From: Cycas panzhihuaensis
Lineage: Eukaryota; Cycadophyta
Length of the DNA stretch: 64,000 nucleotides
Direction: 5' to 3'
NCBI GenBank assembly: GCA_023213395.1
Contig: CM041465.1
Span: forward strand, 189,107,741 to 189,171,740
In this document: positions 23,206 through 33,400 of the stretch, piece after piece
Position numbering within the stretch: position 1 is the stretch's first letter
Layout: every line of letters starts with the position of its first letter
Notes under the pieces: model-generated
Told to the model about the DNA's origin: nothing
Seen by the model: the letters and a program-made list of their open reading frames with translations, nothing else
Database searches by the model: none
Program-made: the position numbers and the translations under genes

Positions 23206-25900
23206 TGGACGCGCGTCTACGGGATAGCTACCTAACTATATAGGTATGGTAAGAGCGGGTGGTAATATGATCACGAAAAAGACCTACAAATAGGGTAATT
23301 ACCACGCAGGCCACCCCGTGCACTGGAGTGCGAGTTCGGGACCTGCAATGGAATGTAACTACCAAAGGGTGATCCCCCTGCCACTTCGAACAAGAGGTGA
23401 GGAGGCGTAGGGTTAGCCTGGGTTGACCTAAGGGAAGGATCCTCCCACCCTTGGATGGCCGGAAGGGGAAGGAGAGGAACCTTCAAGGGTTTCCCTAAAG
23501 CAACGGGAAACGAAGAAGGATAGACAAGTGGCTAGCTTATAGACGGGGTCACTTTGGTTATCCGACAGAGCGGGGAACCAAAGGAAAGCAAGAAGGATGA
23601 CCCAAGAAGGTGGGTCAAGGTATGCCTAAGTAAACTAACCAGGCATACAAGTAATATAGAGGGCAAGAAGCTTGCACGGCTAAGAGAGAGAGGAAAGGTG
23701 AAAATGAATGATTCCTATGACCTTTTCTTATGGGTGGCAGAGATGCATGCAATAAAACAAATAAAGCATGAACTGAAAGCAAAGTTAAGTTTCCCTTTTG
23801 ATCTCCAATGAGTTAATTACTACTTATAAAAAGGAATTCAAAAGGAAAGAGTAGTAGGGTGGAGCGAGGCGTGCACCTAGACCAGAGGCGTACGTGACGA
23901 GGGCACTCCCGAGGGACACCAAGCTACTCCATGAGATGCAGTGGATGCGCAAGAGGAGCTCCCTTACCTTCCCCACAAAAATACTAAAGTACAAAACCAA
24001 GGAAAGAAAGGAACCTAAATACTAGTAACCAATGAGGTACGGAAGTACAACATGTGTAAGAGCACTTACCAGCAATGGAATGAGCAGAAAATATCCTTTA
24101 CGCTCTCCAAGCACCTGCAAACAACAGCGACCTCCCCCTTTCCAGAGAAAGGGTACTAACATGCAATGACGAGATCCTAAGAATACATGTCTATGTAATA
24201 CAAATATAAATTTACACACATATGTTAGCACCAACACAATGATGATAATGTACGAAAGAGGACAACCGAAGCGAAAGGAAAGTAACCAGTAAGCCTCGGA
24301 GTGGCCCACCTCCCACAAAGAACAACCCTAACCTCCCCCAAAAGCCACAAGGCAGCGAGGGCAAGGCCAAGAAAGACGACTGAAAATAGTTGCAAGGAAA
24401 TTGGAAGGGGCCAAAGAAGATCTACGGCAAGCTAGGGTGCTATGGAGAGCAAACCGGGCTGCCGAGAAAAGAGTTGGACAAGAACAAGCAGTCAGGACTT
24501 ATGTGAGTCACCCAGACCTAGCCTAAGCCCTCAAACCAGCATTGCAACATGTGATAGCACTGATTTCAGCAGCTAAGAGAGGGTCAACAAACCCTTGTTT
24601 AAGTGCCAAGGACAGCACAAGGCAAGAGGGAAGGTTTGGGGGGCTTAAAGCTGTTTGGGGAGCATGGAAGGCGGTGCAGAATCCACCCAGCTCTCTCCCA
24701 AACCCTATGTCAACCCTCAATACTACTGCCTTAAGTAACAAATGTAGGTAAGAGGCACCATAACAGCGGTAAAATAGTCTAATGTAAAGAGGAAAGCAAT
24801 CCTCACAAAGACAAGCAAAGAAACAAGCAAGATAGGGCATCAATAGCACAAGAGAAACAACTCAAATCAGTGAATACCTGAGTGGAAGAGGAGAGGTGCT
24901 TACCTCAACCAAGGGCTGGTAAGGAGAGGCTAAGAAATAAGCCCAGAAACTGTGGTGTGGCAGGTTTGGGACCCTACTAGCAAAGTTGGAGGGAGAACAC
25001 CTGCACTTGGAACACTTGAAGACTGCCCGGGGTAAGAATCTACTGAAATCTTTCCAAGGGGCCCTCTCCAAGGTGTGTGAGGGGCTGGGAAGATGTCCTA
25101 GCCATACCAAAGGAGAGCTAGGTGCTAGAGGAGAGACGCAGGTCCTGTAGTAGCAGTAGGGCAGTAGAGAAGAGCAGAGCACAGCGTGGTTTCCTTGAGG
25201 AGCAATCTAGAAAGTGAGCCAAAAGTTTCCAAAAATGAGTAGATGATGACTTAAGTACCCAACCCAAACCCTAAAGTGAGTAATTAGGGCATAGCTGGCA
25301 GCGAGTTAAGTCATGAGACACGTGGCAGTTTCACAATAAATGCGAAATTACCATGGCGGATTTAAAAAAATAAGTTAGAACAATCATACCGCCGTAAAAT
25401 CTATGGTACCGCGGATATTCCAGCGGTACCACGAAAATCATGGCGGTATTCGCCTAGAGGTAAACACAGGCCCGGCTAGTTAGTCTAGGCTCTGGGCAGA
25501 TGACAAAACGGGCCAATAGGGGGCTGAGACACCTACCCGGGGGTAAACAAACCAATAAACGGGTCCAAAAGGACAAAAATAGGGCTCAAACAGTGTGGCA
25601 AGTCAACCAAACGATGACGGGTCATCACACAGGCGGAGGTGGCGCAAGCCACGTGGATCTTGGAGCGAGGAGGGCAGAATGCGGGAAGTGGAGTGGCCAC
25701 TAGGGTGCCACACTTGCTGGAAGTGTGCCCATGCTATAGTCGTCATAGGCTAAAATAAGTGTAGGCAAAGGCAAAGTCGTCTACAAGGCCACAGACATGC
25801 AAGCAAACACACATCAAAAGAAAGCGATACTAAGGTGAGAAACATACCTATACTTACCTGAGTCGGTGATTCCGTATCCATTCCCGGAAGCTGAGAAACA
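23206..25900 (-). repeat. 3' LTR of element C (2,695 bp)
   Basis: The plus strand starts TGGACGCGCGTC and ends GAGAAACA, so the minus strand reads TGTTTCTCAGC...GACGCGCGTCCA. It aligns along its whole length with 37363-40061. Similarity between the two LTRs ends precisely at 25900 and 40061. Plus- and minus-strand open frames in it are mirrored in the other LTR and in L and do not look like genes. Confidence 0.93.
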
Positions 25901-25912
25901 CTGCCCCCTTGG
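25901..25912 (-). other. Polypurine tract of element C
   Basis: On the minus strand AAGGGGGCAG abuts the LTR start TGTTTC. Its position and composition fit the plus-strand primer. Confidence 0.8.
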
Positions 25913-26310
25913 TAGCAGAGCCTTGTCGCTCGAAAGCCTGGTGCGATTGTGAATGCTGGCAACACAACTATCAGTAGCACATGTGTATATATATATATCA
26001 ATCAAGATCATAACAGTAGGCAAGGGTGCCGACGAGTGTCGTGGCAGAACGCGTGGATATGAAAGTGGCAGTGGAGATAACATAGAGGCTGCCTATGAGC
26101 CACCTGGGAATCGACTTGAAGAATGAGAAAGGTGAGGGGGCTGCCCCCACCACAAAAGGTGCAGAAAGACATGCATAGCCAAGCAGAGTAAGCAAGGGGT
26201 AGGTGCCATAGTTTAGCCTCATTAGCAGCTAGGTTTCAAAGGTGCGAATGGGTCACAAAGCAAAGTGTAAGATAACCTGGGGCTTGGGTGACAGGAGGGC
26301 CAGACAAGCC

Positions 26311-26733
26311 TCAAGGACGGTCAGCAAGGAGAGGGAGGCACCACTCAAGGATGAGGCGAACGAGACTATCTGCCTCAGCATTAAGGGCTCGAGGGATATG
26401 CTGGATATCAACGGAAGAGAAGTGGGCCAGGAGAGATCTGGCGGCAGAAGCGAGAGTCCTCAAGTGAGGGCATCGCACCTGGTAAACCTGGGTGAGATAA
26501 GACACCACAACTTGAGAGTCGCAAAGCAAAACGATGGATCCGTGATGAAAACAGAGGGAATCAGTAAGGGCTTCAATAACAGCTGTATACTTAGCTTCAT
26601 TGTTAGTGGCCTCTGGGAGGAAGATCCTAGAGCAGAGGAGATCATGTCCAGAAGGGCTGCGGAGGATCCATGCAGCGATAGAAGGTCTAGGGTTACCGTG
26701 GCTTCTATCATCGGTAAAGATGTAGATAGACAT
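26311..26733 (-). CDS. Archaeal-type RNase H of element C, uninterrupted
   Basis: 140 codons from ATG (26731-26733) to stop (26311-26313), with no internal stop and exactly the length of the L copy. Motifs in order are IFTDDRSHGNPRPS (residues about 5-18, first catalytic Asp kept, Gly and Pro-Gly of the loop altered), NNEAKY (about 48, Glu kept), LCDSQVVV (about 72, Asp kept), and IPRALNAEADSL (about 116, last Asp kept). This matches archaeal-type RNase HI. Predicted role: degrading template RNA during reverse transcription, standing in for the native RNase H that has lost a catalytic Asp. It lies about 400 bp from the 3' LTR, in sense with pol but about 3.8 kb after the pol stop, so it needs its own translation route (separate or spliced mRNA). 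The altered loop may impair activity. Confidence 0.85.
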   Translation of the reverse strand: MSIYIFTDDRSHGNPRPSIAAWILRSPSGHDLLCSRIFLPEATNNEAKYTAVIEALTDSLCFHHGSIVLLCDSQVVVSYLTQVYQVRCPHLRTLASAARSLLAHFSSVDIQHIPRALNAEADSLVRLILEWCLPLLADRP

Positions 26734-27251
26734 GGGTGACACAAAATCCTAGTAGTCAACAAATAATAAGAGTAATACTCGAAAGGCAGGCAAAAAGTGG
26801 CCGTGAAGGGTAGGAGGACCTAGCAATGAGGTTACCCAGGGCGAGAGCAAGCAGTCCGGTCACCGGTAGAGAGTGGTCAGAAGAAAAAAACCTCTAGAAG
26901 GGCCAAAAGGTCACTTCAGAAAGTGAAACATGCCCCCGGGCAGGGGAGCATTCCCTTTCGGGACCCCAAGAGCGAGAAAGAACTACAGAAACAAGTCCAA
27001 GGTGACGAAACAAGCCAAATGAGTATAAACTCAGGCATAAACGGGAGTGGCATGTAAAACGAGATGGAAAGGCCCAGGGTAAAAGGTGCAAAAATGAGGT
27101 ACCATAAATGCGCTTACGAGTAAGCGTAAAAAGGGTGTCAAGGGAGTACAAAGAGTGATAGAGTTAGAAGGCAAAGGCAATCAGGGATACGGGATGGTCC
27201 TAACGGTTGTCGCGAGGCAAAAAACAGAAGAGGTGCCCGTTGGGGCCCCCG
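26734..27251. promoter_or_regulatory. Divergent intergenic region between RNase H and the antisense cargo gene
   Basis: About 520 bp between two start regions that face away from each other. It is conserved in element L (about 158-674, reverse orientation). It holds the upstream side of the TATA box at 27252. No TATA was recognised for the RNase H side. Shared promoter function is an inference from layout. Confidence 0.45.
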
Positions 27252-27262
27252 CCTATATAAGG
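27252..27262 (+). promoter_or_regulatory. TATA box for the antisense PMD-type gene
   Basis: CCTATATAAGG on the plus strand. Transcription would start about 30 bp on, giving a roughly 670-bp leader to the ATG at 27959. The leader may contain an intron: a donor-like CAGTGAGT near 27443 and an acceptor-like TGTGAACAG ending at about 27922. The same TATA box is kept in element L. Confidence 0.6.
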
Positions 27263-27958
27263 AAATCGAATGGAAAATGGATTCATTTTCACCAGCTCTC
27301 GTACGAAACCAGAGCCATTCCCTTACGCAACGGAGCGCCACCCAACTTCAGAGGCACGCAGGGAGAGATCAGACCGTTGGATCGGAGAGCAGAGAGAGCC
27401 AGCGGGATCGATAGGATGAGATGGCGACAGCGAGACCGGATCCAGTGAGTGGATATCACTAAACCTAACCCATTTCGAAGTTCAAATTTCATTGGTTTTT
27501 TGTAGTTTTATGTGGTTTTTAGTGCCCCTTATGGGCAATCAGAGGCCTCTCGGAGTCAGAATCAGACCCAGAAAGAGGTGGGGACCTGGGCGTTAGGGAG
27601 CCCTGGTCCCGGTGGGCCCCACCGGTTCCACCAGAAGAAATTTTTTATTTTTCAGGGCAGAAATCCCCCCTTTTGGAGGATTATCATTCGTACCGCGGTA
27701 ATAATCGTGGTGCCACGATCATTACCATAGGACCCGATCGCCGCGGGACCCATGCCAAACTTAGCGGTACCACTAGGTTGGACGCAGTACGAAGGCAGAG
27801 AAGAACAAAAAGATATGCAAGGCCTAAAAGAGCCCCAGATCTCAGGTAGAGAGAGTTTCGAGAGAGTAGGGGATGATAGTAACTGACATGAAGCTAATTT
27901 TGGTTGTTTTTGGTGTGAACAGGCTGTCATCGCAGTGGATAACCACAAGAACATAGGT

Positions 27959-29842
27959 ATGGCCAGGTTAAGCTACATGGAGATGGCGTCACAAGAGGAC
28001 AGGGAGATCCTGCAGAGGTGTGGCCTATACAAGGCCCTCAAGATACCTCAGTATGCATCAGATCAGAGGTTGCTGGTTGATATAGTATCCCATTGGGATA
28101 GGAGGAGACATGTGTTCTACCTACCTCAGGTAGGTGATGTGATGGTCACATCGAGAGATATACGATGGATACTGGGAGTACCGGCGACAGGGAGGCCGGT
28201 GAGACTAGGGACGCTGCCTAGCACCGAGGCAGCACACAAGGAGGTAGCCCTGTTCTTCACAGGAGCAGATAGATGGGAGTGGAGGGGAGCTCCCCTCCAG
28301 ACTATACTGATGTCAGAGATTCCTCGGGTGAGGAAGCTAATTATACTATGTGTTCTATTCTAGATTTACCGGAAGCAGAACTATGGGGAGATATCAGGTG
28401 AATGGTTGGATGCAGTTTGCCACTGTGAAGCCAGCGAGAGGATGGATTGGGTGACCCTGATAGCGGCAAACTTCGTCACCCAGCTAGACACTATCAGGAT
28501 GACTGGCAGAGGAGGGTTGTCGTATAGCACACTGCTACAGTGCTGGTTCTTTGATCACTTCACGACAGTGGCACTAGTGGGGGGACCACACCCCATCATA
28601 GAGCGGGCCCCGATGGTCCACAGGTGGCAGACTCGACTGAGAGGGATAGAGGACTGGGCCCATGTCTGACGATCGGTGGAGGCTATGTCATTAGACCTCC
28701 TCACCCTACCAGACTACGTAGCAGAGCCCTATAGGACAGTGAGGTGGGATAGTGATGACGAGGCGGGCAAAGCAGGAGTGCCCACAGGCGATGATGGCGG
28801 AGATGATGGAGATGATGGCGATGATGGGGCCAGCCCGTCATGACCTGCAGGAGAGGCAGGTCCCTCAGGGACGACAGGAGGTGCAGAGGGTCCATCCGGG
28901 GCTACCAGAGGAGAGGCAGGCCCATCAGGTGCATAGGACGAGAGCAGGGGACCCGTGACCAGGGCCCGCAGGCTGCAGATCGTGATGGGATCTAGAGGGA
29001 TGAGGGCTGAGCAGGTCCCTGCGAGGAGGGAGGCCCAGGCAAAGAAGGTGCTAGAGGATGAGGCACCTGCAGCTGGCAGAGAGCCAGGAGGAGAGGATGC
29101 CGCACGACCAGAGGAGCTGGTGGCCACAGTAGGTGAGACCTAACCTTTTCTAGAGTCGTTTGGCATCCAGATAGATGTTTGATTTGATTTGATCATAGTA
29201 TATGGCGAGACATATACTGACACATGGCATGTTGCATTAGTAGGTGCAACAGAGATCAGGAGACTGATAGAGGCTGTGGTGAGGGAGATATTCCCTCAGG
29301 TGTATGCAGAGGGGGAACTACCTATCCAGGCAGGAGATGAGCCTAGAGCGGCAGGTGCCCACATAGAGGCATTCGCCCTGTTAGTGAGGGTGAGGGACAT
29401 ATGGGCCGCAGAGTCCCAAGAGAACGTGGCATCCCGGGGACGATTGCAGCAGGAGAGAGATGACGCGAGGCGCGAGAGGGACGAGCTACGCAGACGGGTG
29501 CAGGCTCTAGAGGCATTGGGCGGAGTAGGCGAAGATGCCGGGAGCAGGATCCAGCTAGCGGTAGTCACAGAGCATCTCAGGGTGACAGAGGAAGTACTCT
29601 GAGGAGAGAGGGATTGTATCCAGGCCCGATACGATCAACTGGTAGCGCAGATGGCGTCGAGGTCGAGCTGGAGCAGGACACATACCTACACGGCAGCGAT
29701 GACCCCGAGACGACCACGAGATGAGGCGAGCGAGGTGGGAAGCTCGCAAAGGCCTAGGAGGAGCCTCGGAGTCATGTGGTCCCTAGGAGAGGGATCACAT
29801 AGACCAGGAGATGGTACCCCAGGAGCGGGGCAACAGTAGAGT
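27959..29842 (+). pseudogene. Antisense plant mobile domain (PMD)-type gene with coiled-coil tail
   Basis: One phase runs from ATG 27959 (MARLSYMEMASQEDREIL) to about 29840. The N-terminal part fits the PMD family (known in MAIL1-type proteins and as transposon cargo): VFYLPQVGDVMVTSRDIRW (near 28113) then LGVPATGRPV (near 28172), and TLLQCWFFDHF (near 28530). A Gly/Asp- and Pro-rich linker follows. A charged helix QERDDARRERDELRRRVQAL (near 29452) predicts a coiled coil. Stops at about 28361, 28667, 28841, 28936 and 29600 break it; most look like C-to-T changes. A further in-frame stop at 29141 lies inside a likely intron. The start follows the plant ATG rule; an upstream in-frame GTG is ignored. 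The role of PMD proteins in elements is unproven. Confidence 0.75.
29133..29240 (+). other. Probable spliceosomal intron in the antisense gene (108 bp)
   Basis: Donor AG|GTGAGA at 29131-29138, branch-like CTGAC near 29217, acceptor GCATTAG ending at 29240. Removing it keeps the phase and takes out two in-frame stops between GETTHE linker and coiled-coil parts of the protein, which read on as V-G-A-T-E. Length 108 is a multiple of three. An intron in antisense is spliced only from the antisense transcript, which argues for real expression of this strand in the past. Confidence 0.6.
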
Positions 29843-30383
29843 AGGATATGTATATATGATTTTGACAGGGAAAAGCACGGGCCTCCAGGGGGTCATATAT
29901 AGGATCATATGATTGTACCCCCCTACAAGGACACCAGCTTCCTAGATGTATGATGTGACATGATGTTTTGGATGTATATATATATGTGGGGTAATTGAAA
30001 CCCCATTTGGATATAAGATGCTGTGTATATATCATGTGTGGATGACATGTATATTTATTTTCTATGTTATAAATGTTATGATGTGGACATTTTATGTTAT
30101 GAATATTTTGTTATATAATGCACACGTTCCCTTCCATGTATGGCTATATGTCTAATAGGAGCACACACACACATCGTGAGTGGAGACGACAGAGAGATGT
30201 GAGGTTAGAGGATAGAGCGGCATACACGTTTACGGAAGAGCATAGCGGAATATGCGAAGGAAACGACCAGATAGGAGAGAGGAGCAATGATGCTCCCAAG
30301 CGTCTTCCTGATTGGGGAATGCCCAAGCAGGACGACAAAAGTTCCCGAGAGGGTACAGGAACGCGGGTTCCGTAGAAGAAACC
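29843..30383 (+). other. AT-rich 3' flank of the antisense gene
   Basis: After the cargo gene the sequence turns to AT-rich with TATATATATATG (near 29977) and several AATAAA-like hexamers, as in a plant 3' untranslated region. The last 200 bp become GC-richer, with short open frames on both strands that I do not consider genes. Confidence 0.4.
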
Positions 30384-30401
30384 AAAAAAAAAAAAAAAAA
30401 A
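30384..30401 (+). repeat. A18 homopolymer between antisense unit and pol
   Basis: Eighteen uninterrupted A on the plus strand, about 540 bp past the cargo gene's stop and about 110 bp before the pol stop. It could be the poly(A) end of a captured transcript or simple slippage. Confidence 0.7.
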
Positions 30402-30513
30402 GAAGTTGGATCCATCTTAAATTGCCATTCTACCTGTAGTTGGGAAGAATGGGGGCAACCTAAGATGGTAGTTTAGGCTCATTTCAGAGTGGGGCGAAGA
30501 GATCACTGAAAGA

Positions 30514-31990
30514 TCACGTATTAAACTTCTTAAGGAATTTCCCATTAACAGCTTTCTCGAATTCAAGCCCTTCTAGGGTGGCTATCCTGTAGGTACCATT
30601 ATCGAGGGATTCGATAATAATGAAAGGACCAACCCATCGGGGTTTGAATTTGGTCAAGCGATCATGGAGATGCTCGAGCTTGAGGACATGGTCCCTAGGA
30701 AACAAAGGGCAGGAATGAAGATATTTATCGTAGACCCTTTGTGAGTGAGCTTTAGATGCTAGGTTAGCCTGATAAGCGGCTGAGTGTCTCTCATCCCAAG
30801 CTTCGAGGTCTAGCAGGCAAGCCTGACGGATTGACTCTTCGTCGATGAAACCTCGAAGGGAGACTCGCAAGGAAGGAATCTCCATCTCCAGTGGGAGTAC
30901 TACCTCAATACCGTAGACCAGGGAGAACGGGATCATTCCCGTGGCAGAACGGATAGAGGTGCAATAAGCCCACAAGGCAAAGGGCAACTGAAGGTGCCAA
31001 TCCTTTTGGGATTGAGCAATGGTTTTCTTGAGAATGTTGACGAGAGTCTTATTGAAAGACTCCACTTGGCTATTTGCCTAAGGGTAGTAAGGGGAGGAAG
31101 TCTTGTGAGAAATTTTAAACTTCTCACAAAGCTCATCGATCTCCTTATTACAGAAAGGAGTTCCATTGTCAGTGATTAGGATGTCTGGAATCCCAAAACG
31201 ATAAATGATGTGCTGGTAAATGAACGTGGCAATCATTTTGCCAGGGGTAGTGATCAAGGGGATAGCCTCCACCCATTTGGTAAAATACTACGTGGCAGTC
31301 AAGATAAACTTGTGCTGTGACGACGAAGGTAGGGAGATAGCCCCAATAAGGTCTAGTCCCCTCTAAGTGAAAGGCCATGGTGAAACAATGGGATGCAAAG
31401 CCTCGGAAGACACATGGGAAATGTTGGCGTGTTCCTGACATCGTCGACATCTCAAAGCAAAGGTGTAAGCGCCCTTGAAGAGGGATAGCCAGAAATAACC
31501 CATGCGAAGGATCCTCTAAGCCATAGACTGGCCCCCAAAGTGACCCCCATAAATACCGTGGTGGCATTCGCGAAGTACCCAGTTGGCTTCATCAGTAGTG
31601 ATGCAGTGAAGGAGGATCCCATCAAAGGACCTCTTGTACAATACCTCATCCATGAGGAGGTATTGCTTGGCAGAAGTCTGGATACGAGATCTAACTTTGC
31701 TACTGGTGTTGGGGCGGTATTGCTGCCATGTAAGATACTGCACTATGTCACCATACCACTTATTATCGACGAGTGGATGGGGAGAGGCTCCCTGAATCGC
31801 CAGGATAGACTCATCGGGGAGAGAGTCATCAACGAGGGCACCAAAGGAGTTAAGGATAGGGGCATCCGCGAGTTGCTCGGCCACTATCATTCCCTTCTTT
31901 GATTTTTGGTTAACAATATGGAGGTCAAATTCTTGAAGTAAGACGGCCCAACGACCAGCCCTACCCATCAAATCTGAATGAGTTAGCAAG
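30514..31990 (-). pseudogene. Integrase of element C (part of gag-pol frame)
   Basis: In the same phase as the rest of pol. The zinc domain shows ECHHGIYGGHFGG (near 31545) and then the C-rich CRRCQEH (near 31435). The core triad is kept: GLDLIG (near 31350), ITDNGTPF (near 31170) and QVESFNK (near 31060). A C-terminal KPRWVGPFIIIESLDNGTYRI (split near 30620) is the GPY/F-type module. The pol frame ends at 30514 with GKFLKKFNT. Stops at about 31516, 31370, 31310 and 31078 kill it. The protein would insert the cDNA into the genome. No chromodomain follows. Confidence 0.88.
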
Positions 31991-33400
31991 TATCACAAGG
32001 GATCGGATTAAACGATCACCTTGGTGGTGTTGCCAAGCAAGTAGTGTCTAAACTTCTTGGTCACATGGACCAAAGAGAGGCACTCCTTCTCGGTAGGGGA
32101 ATAGTTAAGCTCAGCAGCCACGAGGGTGCAGTTGATGAAATATATAGCTCTCTCGGTTCCCGAGTCATCCTCCTGAGCTAGCATAACGTCTAAGGACTCA
32201 TCAGTCGCCGAGGTGTATAGGACAAAGGGCCTATCGAATCGAGGAGGCACCAACGTAGGAGCGGAAGCTAGGGCTTCCTTAAGTCCTTCGAAGGCCTTTT
32301 GGGTCTTGTCAGACCAGGCAAAAGGAGCTCCCTTCTTCAATAGGTTTGTGAGGGGTTTAGAGCTCACAGCGAAGTCGGCTAAGAAGCACCTAAGAAAACC
32401 AAGCCTTCCTAAAAATGACTTAATTTGTCGTTGAGTCCTAGGCGGCGACATGTCGAGGATTGCCCTGACCTTATCACAGTCAATCTGAATTCCTTGTTTG
32501 GACACAAGGAACCCAAGGAGTTTACCCGAGGTAACGGCAAACACACACTTGAGCGGATTTAGACTGATGTGATACTTGCGGCATTGTGAGAAGATGGCAC
32601 GCAAGTTAGATGGATGATGGGCCCTGATACGGGAGAGACCCATCATATCATCCATGAAGACCTCCAATGTGTTATCAATGAGGTCATGGAAAATGAAATA
32701 CATGGCTCTTTGGTAAGTAGCACCTACATTCTTAAGGCCAAAGGGCATCGCCTTGTAGGCGAAGGTACCCCAAGGAGTAGTGAAGGCCATCTTATGGCAG
32801 TCTTCGAGAGAAATCTGAATCTGGTTATAGCTAGAGAAGCTATCCATTAGGGACATAACTTTAAATCTGGCGGTGCGATCAATAATTTGATCGAGGAAGG
32901 GTAACGGGAAATTGTTCTTGGGACAAGCATTATTGATGTCACGAAAATCGACATATATACAGATTACCCCATTCTTTTTAGCAATGGGGATAATGTTGGA
33001 GACCCACTTAGGGTAGTCGATGGAAGTAATAAGCCCAGCGACTAGAAGCTGCTCAACCTCCATCTTGATGGCGATTGAGAGCTTCAGGTGAAAGGGACAC
33101 TACTTCTGGCGCACAGGGTGGGTGCTAGGAATGGTGGTGACGTTATGAGAGATAATAGAGGGGTTGATTCCCTTCATGTCAACATAATCCCACGCAAACA
33201 TGTCTCAGAACTCCTGGAATAGAAGGGAGTACTCCCTTATCTCATCAGGGGAACATTCCAACCTGACCTTAATGACCTTGCCTAGGGCTAAGACTATGTC
33301 TTGGGTTGCCCCCATACATATGGCATTACCCTCCTCGAAGTGGAGAGGGGCAAGGTCAACAGGAGGAGGTGGAATAGGAGATGGGATCGGATCGGCGAGT
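31990..33400 (-). pseudogene. Reverse transcriptase and degenerate native RNase H of element C
   Basis: One open stretch of 351 codons (33063 to 32008) covers nearly the entire RT: VDFRDINNACPK (near 32940), MSLMDSFSSYNQI (near 32860), FGLKNVGATYQRAM (near 32740) and the catalytic box VFMDDMM (near 32650), intact in the two Asp. The RNase H that follows reads LYTSATDES (near 32205), where Ty3 RNases H have a catalytic Asp at the fourth residue of LxTDAS; here it is Ser. The Glu in PTEKECLSL (near 32085) remains. Two stops lie near 32008 and 31990. The RNase H loss is typical of Tat-type elements carrying a second RNase H. Confidence 0.9.

Noticed and set aside
26242-26739. 165-codon plus-strand open frame
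   Set aside because: It is the antisense shadow of the RNase H frame, whose catalytic motifs are clear on the minus strand.
28331-28363. A second intron ending at TTCTATTCTAG before 28364
   Set aside because: The only nearby donor gives an intron of about 40 bp, too short for plants; a stop mutation is simpler.
28701-29127. Ser/Pro-rich minus-strand frames opposite the PMD gene
   Set aside because: They mirror the Gly/Asp- and Pro-rich linker of the antisense cargo gene and have no motif of their own.
31169-31567. 132-codon minus-strand frame in the integrase region
   Set aside because: It is out of phase with pol. The in-phase reading gives the integrase D-D-E motifs, so this one is a shadow.
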